64,000 nt of DNA from Terracoccus sp. 273MFTsu3.1 (GTDB lineage Bacteria; Actinomycetota; Actinomycetes; Actinomycetales; Dermatophilaceae): contig NZ_KB911825.1 of assembly GCF_000383675.1 (NCBI RefSeq), forward strand, positions 124,001 through 188,000, given 5' to 3'. Position numbers and translations under genes: made by a program. Position 1 is the stretch's first letter. Each line of letters starts with the position of its first letter. Of the stretch, positions 44,229 through 52,469 are shown piece by piece. Below the pieces are notes generated by a model that was not told the DNA's origin, ran no database searches, and saw only the letters and a program-made list of their open reading frames with translations.

Positions 44229-47117
44229 GTGGCGCAACTGTTGCTCCTGCACCTTCTCGCCGCCGCCCTCGCGCCGTGGCTCGCCACGGTCCTGCGCACG
44301 AAGGCCTTCCCCGTCCTCGCGCTCGCCCCTGCCGCCTCGTTCGTCTGGCTCGTCTCCGTCTCGAGTGATGTTCGCGCGGGCAACCTTCCGACACAACGGA
44401 TCTCGTGGGTCCCTGGCCTCGGGATCGATCTCGACTTCCGTGTCACGACGCTCTCGTGGGTGCTCGGCCTCCTCGTCACCGGCGTCGGCGCCCTCGTCCT
44501 GCTCTACTGCACGTGGTACTTCACCGACCGCGACCCGACGCTGTGGCGCTTCACCTCGGTGTTCACGGCCTTCGCCGGCGCCATGCTCGGCCTCGTCCTC
44601 ACCGACAACCTGCTCGTGCTCTACGTGTTCTGGGAGCTGACGACGGTCTTCTCCTACCTGCTCATCGGTCACAACCCGGCAAGCTCGACCAACCGCCGCG
44701 CGGCGATGCAGGCGCTCCTCGTCACGACGTTCGGCGGCCTCGCGATGCTCGTCGGCATCATCACCCTCGGGGTCCACCACACGTACTCGATCTCCGCGCT
44801 GATCGCCGACCCGCCGCCGCTCGACGCCCTGACCGTGACCGCCGTCGTGCTGCTGCTCGTCGGCGCCCTGTCGAAGTCGGCGCTCGTGCCGTTCCACTTC
44901 TGGCTCCCCGGCGCCATGGCCGCGCCGACGCCGGTCAGCGCCTACCTCCACGCAGCCGCGATGGTCAAGGCCGGCATCTATCTCGTCGCCCTGCTCGCCC
45001 CGGCCTTCGCGGGGGCCCCGGCCTGGCACGCCCTGACCGTGGGCCTCGGCCTCTTCACGATGCTCGTCGGCGGGTGGCGTGCCCTGCGACAGCACGACAT
45101 CAAGCTGCTCCTCGCCTACGGCACCGTGAGCCAGCTCGGCTTCATCGTCGCGATCGCCGGACTCGGCACCAAGGCGTCCGCCCTCTCCGCGCTGGCCCTC
45201 GTCATCGCGCACGCCCTCTTCAAGTCGACGCTCTTCCTCACCGTCGGGGTCGTCGACAAGTGCACCGGCACCCGCGACCTGCGCGAGCTGTCCGGCGTCG
45301 GGCGTCGGCTGCTCCCGGTCGCCGTGCCCGCGACGCTCGCCGGCCTCTCGATGGCCGGCATCGTGCCGCTGGCGGGGTTCGTGTCCAAGGAGAGCGCGCT
45401 CGAGTCGCTGTGGGAGGACGTCCAGACCTCCACGCCGCTCCCGGCCCCGTGGAGCTGGCTGGCGATCCTCGGTGTCGTCGCCGGGTCGGCCCTGACCGTC
45501 GCCTACACGGCGCGCTTCCTCTGGGGCGCCTTCGCGACCAAGCCAGGCGTCGCCCCGACCCCGGTCAAGGCAGCGCACCCGGGCTTCGTCCTCGCACCGC
45601 TGCTGCTCGGCGTGGCGTGCCTGTTCGTCGGCCTCCTGTCGCCACTCGAGTCCCCGTGGCTGCTGCCGTATGCCGTGGGCTTCCCCGTCGGGGCCGAGCC
45701 GCAGTCGCTCGCCCTGTGGCACGGCGTCACCGTGCCGCTGATGCTCTCGCTCGTGTCGGTGGCCGTCGGGCTCGTCCTCTTCGCCCAGCGAGACCTCGTC
45801 GCCCGGGTGCAGTCCGGCGTCCCGCCGCTCGTCGACGGCGAGCGCGGCTTCGCCCGCACGCTGCGGTGGGTCGACCGCGGGGCCGTCGAGACGACCGCCG
45901 TGACCCAACGTGGCTCGCTCCCGATCTACCTGGCCGGCATCCTCATCGTCTTCGTCGCCCTGCCAGGTCTCGCGGCCGTGACCCGCGGCACGGTCCCGGA
46001 CGTCCGGCTCTGGGACAACCCGGGGCAGGCCGTCGTCGGGGTCGTCGTCGTGACCGCCGCGGTGCTCGTGCTCGTGACCCGCCGCCGGCCCACGGCGGTC
46101 ATGCTCGTCGGCGCGACGGGCTACGGCGTCTCGCTGCTCTTCATCCTCCACGGGGCTCCCGACCTCGCGATCACCCAGATGCTCGTCGAGACGGTGTCGC
46201 TCGTCGTCTTCGTCCTCGCGCTGCGCCGACTGCCGACGAAGTTCACCCGCCACCCCCACTCGCCGTCGCGCACGTGGCGCATCGCGCTCGGTGTGGCCGT
46301 CGGGGCGTCCGTCGGAGCCATCGCGCTCGTGGCCTCCGGGGGCCGCACCGCCGAGCCCGTGTCGGCCGGGTTCCCCACGGAGGCCTACGCCTTCGGCCAC
46401 GGCAAGAACATCGTCAACGTCACGCTCGTCGACATCCGCGCCTGGGACACCCTCGGCGAGGTGTCGGTCCTCGTGGCCGCCGCGACCGGCATCGCCAGCC
46501 TCATCTTCGTCCGCACCCGCAACACCCGGATCTCTCGCGCGACGTCGAAGTCGCTGCCGTCGAGCAACGCCGGCCGTGGCACGTGGCTGCACGGGGGGCG
46601 GACGATGCGCAAGGAGAAGCGTTCGGTCATCTTCGAGGTCGTGACGCGGCTCGTCTTCCACATCATGCTCGCGGCCTCGCTCTTCCTTCTCTTCGCCGGC
46701 CACAACCAGCCCGGTGGCGGATTCGCCGGAGGTCTCGTCGCGGGACTCGCGCTCGTCGTGCGCTACCTCGCGGGCGGCCGCTACGAGCTCGACGAGGCCG
46801 CGCCGTTCGACGCCGGGCTCCTCGTCGGTCTCGGCCTGCTCGTCGCGGTCGGCTCCGCCCTCGCCCCGCTCGCGTTCGGCGGGACGATCCTCGAGACGAC
46901 GGCCGTCGACTTCACCCTCCCGCCGTGGGGCGAGGTGCACCTCGTGACGTCGCTCGTCTTCGACGTCGGCGTCTACCTCATCGTCGTCGGCATGATGCTC
47001 GACATCGTCCGCAGCCTCGGCACCGGCATCGACCGGCAGATCGCCGAGGAGGAGGCCGCGGAGACCGACGAGACCGACGCCTCCTCGGGCGGCCGGGCAG
47101 AGGTGGCCCGCTCATGA
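44229..47117 (+). CDS. mrpA: Na+/H+ antiporter subunit A fused to subunit B
   Basis: The protein has 962 residues from GTG 44229. Residues 1-520 are the NuoL-like channel with many helices (PFHFWLPGAMAAPTPVSAYLHAA split across the key lysine helix, LLLAYGTVSQLGF). About 560-780 include the DUF4040 and MrpA C-terminal parts. From about 800 (RTMRKEKRSVIFEV) the MnhB/MrpB domain follows in one chain. The Mrp complex exchanges Na+ for H+ across the membrane and helps in salt and alkali stress. It opens a six-gene operon whose every junction has a 4-bp overlap. Confidence 0.95.
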   Translation: MAQLLLLHLLAAALAPWLATVLRTKAFPVLALAPAASFVWLVSVSSDVRAGNLPTQRISWVPGLGIDLDFRVTTLSWVLGLLVTGVGALVLLYCTWYFTDRDPTLWRFTSVFTAFAGAMLGLVLTDNLLVLYVFWELTTVFSYLLIGHNPASSTNRRAAMQALLVTTFGGLAMLVGIITLGVHHTYSISALIADPPPLDALTVTAVVLLLVGALSKSALVPFHFWLPGAMAAPTPVSAYLHAAAMVKAGIYLVALLAPAFAGAPAWHALTVGLGLFTMLVGGWRALRQHDIKLLLAYGTVSQLGFIVAIAGLGTKASALSALALVIAHALFKSTLFLTVGVVDKCTGTRDLRELSGVGRRLLPVAVPATLAGLSMAGIVPLAGFVSKESALESLWEDVQTSTPLPAPWSWLAILGVVAGSALTVAYTARFLWGAFATKPGVAPTPVKAAHPGFVLAPLLLGVACLFVGLLSPLESPWLLPYAVGFPVGAEPQSLALWHGVTVPLMLSLVSVAVGLVLFAQRDLVARVQSGVPPLVDGERGFARTLRWVDRGAVETTAVTQRGSLPIYLAGILIVFVALPGLAAVTRGTVPDVRLWDNPGQAVVGVVVVTAAVLVLVTRRRPTAVMLVGATGYGVSLLFILHGAPDLAITQMLVETVSLVVFVLALRRLPTKFTRHPHSPSRTWRIALGVAVGASVGAIALVASGGRTAEPVSAGFPTEAYAFGHGKNIVNVTLVDIRAWDTLGEVSVLVAAATGIASLIFVRTRNTRISRATSKSLPSSNAGRGTWLHGGRTMRKEKRSVIFEVVTRLVFHIMLAASLFLLFAGHNQPGGGFAGGLVAGLALVVRYLAGGRYELDEAAPFDAGLLVGLGLLVAVGSALAPLAFGGTILETTAVDFTLPPWGEVHLVTSLVFDVGVYLIVVGMMLDIVRSLGTGIDRQIAEEEAAETDETDASSGGRAEVARS

Positions 47118-47596
47118 CGACGCTCGCCCCCGGACTCATCGAGTCGACGCTGCAGCCCAACATCACGCTCGTCCTCGTCACCGTCGGGCTCGTCGCCGCC
47201 GGCACGGCGCTCGCACTCGACCGCAGCCTCGTGCGCGTCCTGCTCGGCATGGTGCTCATCGGCAACGGCATCGCCGTGCTCTACCTCGTCATCAGCGGGC
47301 GCGCCGGGCGCGCACCGTTCGTCGGCGAGGACCCCGCCGCGATCAGCGACCCGCTGCCGCAGGCCATGGTGCTGACGGCGATCGTCATCTCGCTCGCGAC
47401 CATCGGCTTCCTGCTCGCCCTCTCCTACCGCCTGTGGCAGATCTCCGGCACCGACGACGTGCCCGACGACGCCGAGGACGCCCGCATCCAGCGCCTCGCC
47501 CTCGAGGACCAGACGTCCTCGACCTACGACCCGTCCGAGGAGTCGACGACGACGTCGGACGAGCTCGCGGACGGCGACGGGAGCCCTCGACCATGA
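47114..47596 (+). CDS. mrpC: Na+/H+ antiporter subunit C
   Basis: The protein has 160 residues. It is NuoK-like with three helices; VLLGMVLIGNGIAVLYLVISG and DPLPQAMVLTAIVI are family signatures. The C-terminus (about 120-160) is long, acidic and Ser/Thr-rich, beyond the usual length near 115. ATG 47114 overlaps the mrpA stop. Confidence 0.94.
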   Translation: MTTLAPGLIESTLQPNITLVLVTVGLVAAGTALALDRSLVRVLLGMVLIGNGIAVLYLVISGRAGRAPFVGEDPAAISDPLPQAMVLTAIVISLATIGFLLALSYRLWQISGTDDVPDDAEDARIQRLALEDQTSSTYDPSEESTTTSDELADGDGSPRP

Positions 47597-49227
47597 ACGT
47601 CACCGCCGTGCCCAACCTCGTGCCGCTGCCGGTGCTGCTCCCGCTCCTCGGCGCCGCCCTGACCCTCGCCTTCCGGCGGTCCCCGCGCCTGCAGCGGGGC
47701 GTCAGCATCGCCGTGCTCGCCGCCGTCGTCGTCGTCGCCGGGGTCCTCCTGTGGCAGACCGACGTCAACGGCCCGCAGGTGCTGTGGCTCGGCGCGTGGC
47801 AGGAGCCGCTCGGCATCTCGCTCGTCGCCGACCGCCTCAGCGCCCTCATGCTCCTCGTGTCGGGCATCGTCACGCTGCTCGTGCTCGTCTTCGCCATCGG
47901 GCAGGGCCAGGCCGACAGCGACGACGAGAGCGAGAGCGAGACCCCGCTCACGATCTTCCACCCGACCTACCTCGTGCTCTCGGCCGGCGTCGCCAACGCG
48001 TTCCTCGCCGGTGACCTCTTCAACCTCTTCGTCGGCTTCGAGATCCTCCTCTTCAGCTCCTACGTCCTCATCACGCTCGGCGGCTCGGCCGCGCGCATCC
48101 ACGCGGGCACGACGTACGTCGTCGTCAGCCTGCTCAGCTCCGCGCTCTTCCTCGTCGCCATCGCCGCGGCGTATGCCGCGACCGGCACGGTCAACCTCGC
48201 CCAGCTGGCGATCCGCATCGGTGACCTCGCCCCCGGTGTCGCGCTCGTGCTCCAGCTCTCGCTACTGACGGCGTTCGCCATCAAGGCCGCCGTCTTCCCG
48301 ATGTCGGCGTGGCTTCCCGACAGCTACCCGACCGCGCCGGCACCGGTCACGGCCGTCTTCGCCGGCCTGCTGACGAAGGTCGGCGTCTACGCGATCATCC
48401 GCACCCAGACGCTGCTCTTCCCCGACTCGCCGCTGCAGGGGCTGCTCATGTGGGCCGCGCTGCTCACCATGGTCATCGGCATCCTCGGCGCCGTGTCCCA
48501 GTCGGGCCTCAAGAGGATCCTGTCGTTCACGCTCGTCAGCCACATCGGCTACATGATCTTCGGCATCGCGCTGGCGACGCCCGAAGGCACCGCCGGTGCG
48601 ATCTTCTACGTCGCGCACCACATCACGATCCAGACGGCGCTCTTCCTCATCACCGGCCTCGTCGAGCGCCTCGCCGGCACGACGTCCCTCGACCGCCTCG
48701 GCGGCCTCGCCGTAGCCTCCCCCGTGCTCGCGACGCTCTTCTTCGTCTCGGCGATGAACCTCTCGGGCATCCCGCCGCTCTCGGGCTTCCTCGCCAAGGT
48801 CGGGCTGCTCCACGCCGGGATCGAGCTCGGCACGCCGCTCGCCTGGGTGCTCGTCGTCGGCGGCATCGTCACGAGCCTGCTGACCCTCTACGCCCTGACC
48901 AAGGTCTGGAGCCAGGCGTTCTGGCGCACCCTCGCCGACGCCCCGCGCTCGACCGAGACGGCAGCGGCCATCGAGGCGGGCACCCTCGACGTCGAGCCGA
49001 GCGCCGACCCCGCCGGCACCGTCCTCGTCGAGACCGTCCGCGTCGACACCGGCCCCCGAGCGCTGCCCCGCACCATGCTCGGCGCCACCGCCGCCATGAC
49101 GGTCGTCGGGCTGCTCATCACCGTCGTCGCCGGACCGCTCTTCGCCTACACGCAGCGCGCGGCCACCGACCTCATGAGCCGCGAGCCCTACATCACGAGC
49201 GTCCTTCCCGTGGAGGTCCGCCGATGA
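47593..49227 (+). CDS. mrpD: Na+/H+ antiporter subunit D
   Basis: The protein has 544 residues. It is a NuoM/N-like channel subunit; the functional lysine and glutamate helices are in AFAIKAAVFPMSAWLPDSYP and LFVGFEILLFSSYVLITLG. About 455-490 form a polar insert between the last helices (ADAPRSTETAAAIEAG). ATG 47593 overlaps the mrpC stop. Confidence 0.95.
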   Translation: MNVTAVPNLVPLPVLLPLLGAALTLAFRRSPRLQRGVSIAVLAAVVVVAGVLLWQTDVNGPQVLWLGAWQEPLGISLVADRLSALMLLVSGIVTLLVLVFAIGQGQADSDDESESETPLTIFHPTYLVLSAGVANAFLAGDLFNLFVGFEILLFSSYVLITLGGSAARIHAGTTYVVVSLLSSALFLVAIAAAYAATGTVNLAQLAIRIGDLAPGVALVLQLSLLTAFAIKAAVFPMSAWLPDSYPTAPAPVTAVFAGLLTKVGVYAIIRTQTLLFPDSPLQGLLMWAALLTMVIGILGAVSQSGLKRILSFTLVSHIGYMIFGIALATPEGTAGAIFYVAHHITIQTALFLITGLVERLAGTTSLDRLGGLAVASPVLATLFFVSAMNLSGIPPLSGFLAKVGLLHAGIELGTPLAWVLVVGGIVTSLLTLYALTKVWSQAFWRTLADAPRSTETAAAIEAGTLDVEPSADPAGTVLVETVRVDTGPRALPRTMLGATAAMTVVGLLITVVAGPLFAYTQRAATDLMSREPYITSVLPVEVRR

Positions 49228-49943
49228 CCGACGTCCGGATGGCCACGGCCGCGCACGAGCCCGAGTCGCCGCGCCGTCGGCGGCGGGTCCTGCAGCCGCG
49301 TGCCGTCGCGACGATCGCCCTCGCGTGGGTCCTGCTCTGGGACCGCGTCACGTGGGGCAACGTCGTCAACGGCGTCCTCGTCGGCCTGCTCGTGACGTAC
49401 GCGTTCCCGCTCCCCTCGATCGAGTTCCAGGGGCGGCTTCGACCGCACCGCGTGCTCCTGCTCATCGCGCACTTCCTCGTCGACCTCGTCGGCGCCTCGT
49501 GGCAGGTCATCCGGCTCGCCTTCGGCCGCCGGAGCCCGCGCAACGCCGTGATCGAGGTGCAGCTGCGCTCGCGGTCCGACTTCTACCTCACCCTGACCGC
49601 CGAGCTCGTGGCCCTCGTGCCCGGCTCGGTCGTCATCGACGCCCGGCGCTCGACCTCAGTGCTCTACCTGCACCTGCTCGACGTCGAGCGGGAGGGCGCC
49701 ATCGAGGCCCAGCGCGCCCACGTCCTCGCGGTCGAGCGGCGCGTCGTCCGGGCCCTCGGGTCCCGCGAGGAGATCGCCGCGCTCGAGACCGGCCGTCCGG
49801 GGGCAGCCGCACCGGACCCGGCGAGCGCCCCTCGTGATGCAGGCGACCACCCCGACCGCGCCGAGGCGCCGGGCCTCGACGACACCGTCGAGGCGCCGGG
49901 CGTCGACGACACCATCGACCGCGACGGGGAGGAGCGCCCGTGA
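49224..49943 (+). CDS. mrpE: Na+/H+ antiporter subunit E
   Basis: The protein has 239 residues. MnhE domain: two N-terminal helices (ATIALAWVLLW and the VNGVLVGLLVTYAF segment), followed by a soluble part with AELVALVPGSVVID and LYLHLLDVE. The C-terminal 55 residues are an Asp/Pro/Ala tail with a repeat (DDTVEAPG and DDTIDRDG). ATG 49224 overlaps the mrpD stop. Confidence 0.93.
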   Translation: MTDVRMATAAHEPESPRRRRRVLQPRAVATIALAWVLLWDRVTWGNVVNGVLVGLLVTYAFPLPSIEFQGRLRPHRVLLLIAHFLVDLVGASWQVIRLAFGRRSPRNAVIEVQLRSRSDFYLTLTAELVALVPGSVVIDARRSTSVLYLHLLDVEREGAIEAQRAHVLAVERRVVRALGSREEIAALETGRPGAAAPDPASAPRDAGDHPDRAEAPGLDDTVEAPGVDDTIDRDGEERP

Positions 49944-50266
49944 CCATCGTCCTCGGCATCTCGCTCGCCATGCTCGGCGCCGCGGCGGCGCTCGTCCTCG
50001 TGCGCCTCTTCACGGGTCCGAGCAACCTCGACCGCATCGTCGCCGCCGAGATCCTCCTCGTCGTCGTCATCGCCGGGGTCGCGCTCGAGTCGGCCCGCCA
50101 GCGGACCACGACCTACCTGCCGCTGCTCATGATCCTCGGGCTCGTCGGCTTCGTCGGCGGCGTCGCCGTCACCCGCTTCCTGTCCCGTGACTCCGACGAG
50201 CCCGATGCGGTCGAGGCCGACCATCCGGAGCCGCGACAGCAGCCCGAGGGGTGGGAGCAGTCATGA
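49940..50266 (+). CDS. mrpF: Na+/H+ antiporter subunit F
   Basis: The protein has 108 residues from GTG 49940, which overlaps the mrpE stop (GTGA). Three helices contain LVRLFTGPSNLDRIVAAEILL, the MnhF signature, with the conserved Asp in the second helix region. Confidence 0.93.
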   Translation: MTIVLGISLAMLGAAAALVLVRLFTGPSNLDRIVAAEILLVVVIAGVALESARQRTTTYLPLLMILGLVGFVGGVAVTRFLSRDSDEPDAVEADHPEPRQQPEGWEQS

Positions 50267-50628
50267 CGTGGTCGTCCGTCCTCGACGTCGCCGGGGCCGT
50301 GTGCCTCCTGCTCGGCTCGTTCCTCTGCCTGGCCGGGGCCGTCGGCCTGATCCGCTTCCCCGACACGCTCTCTCGCCTGCACGCGGCGACGAAGCCACAG
50401 ACCCTCGGGCTCATCCTCATCCTCGCCGGGCTCGCCCTGACGCTGCGCACCTGGGCGGCGGTCACGACGCTCGTCCTGCTCGCCGCGACGCAGTTCTTCA
50501 CCTCCCCGGTCTCCGCGCACCTCGTCGGGCGGGCGGCCTACCGCAACCGCTGCGTCGACCCGGACACCCTCGACGTCGACGAGCTCTCCGACGCTCTCGA
50601 CCGCTCGGGCTGGGACCCCACGCGCTGA
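50263..50628 (+). CDS. mrpG: Na+/H+ antiporter subunit G
   Basis: The protein has 121 residues from ATG 50263, overlapping the mrpF stop. Three helices with the MnhG signature GAVGLIRFPDTLSRLHAATK. It closes the mrp operon. A GGCATAC word lies 16 nt after the stop (50645). Confidence 0.94.
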   Translation: MTWSSVLDVAGAVCLLLGSFLCLAGAVGLIRFPDTLSRLHAATKPQTLGLILILAGLALTLRTWAAVTTLVLLAATQFFTSPVSAHLVGRAAYRNRCVDPDTLDVDELSDALDRSGWDPTR

Positions 50629-50662
50629 CGCGAGGCGGCCACACGGCATACGCCATCAGCGG

Positions 50663-50693
50663 TTGACCTCAAGCCTGCTCGAGCTCCTACGGT
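50663..50693 (+). promoter_or_regulatory. MerR-type promoter with 19-bp spacer and dyad operator
   Basis: TTGACC (50663-50668) and TACGGT (50688-50693) are separated by 19 bp. Between them lies the dyad GACCTCAAGC (50665-50674) / GCTCGAGCTC (50677-50686), 8 of 10 matches. An over-long spacer with a central dyad is the hallmark of MerR-family control. No merR gene is adjacent. The start site would fall on GTG 50700. Confidence 0.6.
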
Positions 50694-50699
50694 CGGCCC

Positions 50700-52469
50700 G
50701 TGGCCCCCACGGAAAATGGCATGAGGCATACCCGCGCCGAACGTACGATGAACCAAGTGATCTCGCTGCCCCACGCCGACCCCGGCACTCCCGACCTGAC
50801 CAGCCCGACGGCCTACCTCCGCTGGGTCGGCAAGGGCCAGTGGCGCACCCTCGTCGTCGCCATCGCCTTCGGCATCGTGTGGCTCGTCAGCCAGGCACTC
50901 TTCCCCGCGGCGATGGGCAAGGCCATCGACGAGGGCATCATCGGCGGCGACCCGGGCTCCCTCCTGCTGTGGTGCGGCATCCTCGTCGGTCTCGTGACCA
51001 TCAGCGCCCTGTCCGGCGCGATGCGGCACAAGTACGCCGTCGCCAACTGGATGCAGGGCGCCTTCCGCTCGGCCCAGCTCATCGGTCACAAGGCGGCCGA
51101 CACCGGTGAGGCCCTGTCGCGCTCGGTCCCGACCGGCGACGTCGTCGCGACGGTCAGCTCCGACGCGATGCGCATCGGTGGGCTCTACGACGTGTCGGCG
51201 CGGTTCGCCGGCGCCGTCGTGTCCTACGTCGTCGTCGCGCTCATCCTGCTCGGCGCCTCGGCGCCGCTCGGCCTCGTCGTCCTCATCGGCGTCCCCGTGC
51301 TCGTCGCCTGCCTCACCTTCATCGTCCGCCCGCTCCAGGCGCGCCAGCTCGCCCAGCGCGAGGAGGCCGGCAAGCTCATCGGGCTCGGCGCCGACACCGT
51401 CGCCGGGCTGCGTGTGCTGCGCGGCATCGGCGGCGAGCACACCTTCCTGAGCAGGTATGCCGTCCAGTCGCAGTCCGTGCGCCAGGTGGGCAACCGGGTT
51501 GCCGGCTACCAGGCGGCGCTCGACGCGGCGCAGGTGCTGCTGCCCGGGCTCTTCGTCCTCGTCGTCGTGTGGCTCGGGGCACGCTTCGCGATCGCGGGCG
51601 AGATCACGGCGGGGCAGCTCGTCGCGTTCTACGGCTACACGGCCTTCCTCGTCATCCCGCTCCGCACGGCGACCGAGATGGTCGACCGGGCGACCCGGGC
51701 CCACATCGGTGCCCGCAAGCTGACGAAGATCCTGCGCGTCCAGCCCGACCACGTCGAGACCGCGGACGCCCAGCCGCTGCCCACCGGGCCCGCTCGCCTC
51801 TACGACCCGCGCAGCGGCGTCACCATCGAGCCCGGCCGGTTCACCGTCGTCGTGTCGGCACGCCCGGAGGAGTCCGCGGCCCTCGCCGACCGGCTCGGTC
51901 GCTTCGGTGCCGGGGAGACGGACGTGCGGCTCGACGGCACGCGCCTGGCCGACGCCTCGCTGGCCGAGGTGCGCCGCCGCGTCGTCGTGTCCGAGACCGA
52001 CCCACGCCTCTTCACCGGCACGCTGCGCGACGAGCTCGACCCGTGGGGTGACCACGACGACGCCTCCATCCTCGACGCCCTGTCGGTGGCAGGTGGCGAC
52101 GACGTGCTCGAGGCGCTGCCCGGCGGTCTCGACAACGAGGTCGAGGAGCGCGGCCGCGCCTTCTCCGGCGGCCAGCGCCAGCGACTCGCCCTGACCCGCG
52201 CCCTCCTCACCCAGGCCGACACCCTCGTGCTCGTCGAGCCCACGAGCGCCGTCGACGCCCACACCGAGGCCCGCATCGCCGGGCGCCTGACCGCGGCCCG
52301 CGCCGGACGCACGACCGTCGTCATGTCGGCGAGCCCGCTCATCCTCGACCAGGCCGACCACGTCGTCTTCCTCCGCGGGGGCACGGTCGCTGCGACGGGC
52401 ACCCACAGCCGGCTCATGGCCGACGTACCCGACTACCGACGCACCGTCGTCCGAGGAGAGGAGGACTGA
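50700..52469 (+). CDS. ABC exporter half-transporter with degenerate ATPase site
   Basis: The protein has 589 residues from GTG 50700; ATG 50721 and ATG 50748 are alternatives. Residues 50-330 are a six-helix exporter membrane domain. The nucleotide domain (from about 360) has lost its Walker A loop (VSARPEESAALADRL where GxxGxGKST is expected), its Q-loop Gln (SETDPRLF), the Walker B Asp (LVLVEPTSAVD) and the H-loop His (VVMSASPL). It keeps an intact signature, FSGGQRQRLA (488-497). It would therefore donate only its signature to the partner, with which it overlaps by one base (TGATG). The cargo is unknown; the MerR-type promoter suggests a drug or other small molecule. Confidence 0.92.
   Translation: MAPTENGMRHTRAERTMNQVISLPHADPGTPDLTSPTAYLRWVGKGQWRTLVVAIAFGIVWLVSQALFPAAMGKAIDEGIIGGDPGSLLLWCGILVGLVTISALSGAMRHKYAVANWMQGAFRSAQLIGHKAADTGEALSRSVPTGDVVATVSSDAMRIGGLYDVSARFAGAVVSYVVVALILLGASAPLGLVVLIGVPVLVACLTFIVRPLQARQLAQREEAGKLIGLGADTVAGLRVLRGIGGEHTFLSRYAVQSQSVRQVGNRVAGYQAALDAAQVLLPGLFVLVVVWLGARFAIAGEITAGQLVAFYGYTAFLVIPLRTATEMVDRATRAHIGARKLTKILRVQPDHVETADAQPLPTGPARLYDPRSGVTIEPGRFTVVVSARPEESAALADRLGRFGAGETDVRLDGTRLADASLAEVRRRVVVSETDPRLFTGTLRDELDPWGDHDDASILDALSVAGGDDVLEALPGGLDNEVEERGRAFSGGQRQRLALTRALLTQADTLVLVEPTSAVDAHTEARIAGRLTAARAGRTTVVMSASPLILDQADHVVFLRGGTVAATGTHSRLMADVPDYRRTVVRGEED

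Noticed and set aside
44172-46940. Very long minus-strand frame opposite mrpA
   Set aside because: The translation is a charged low-complexity shadow; the mrpA frame has all antiporter motifs.
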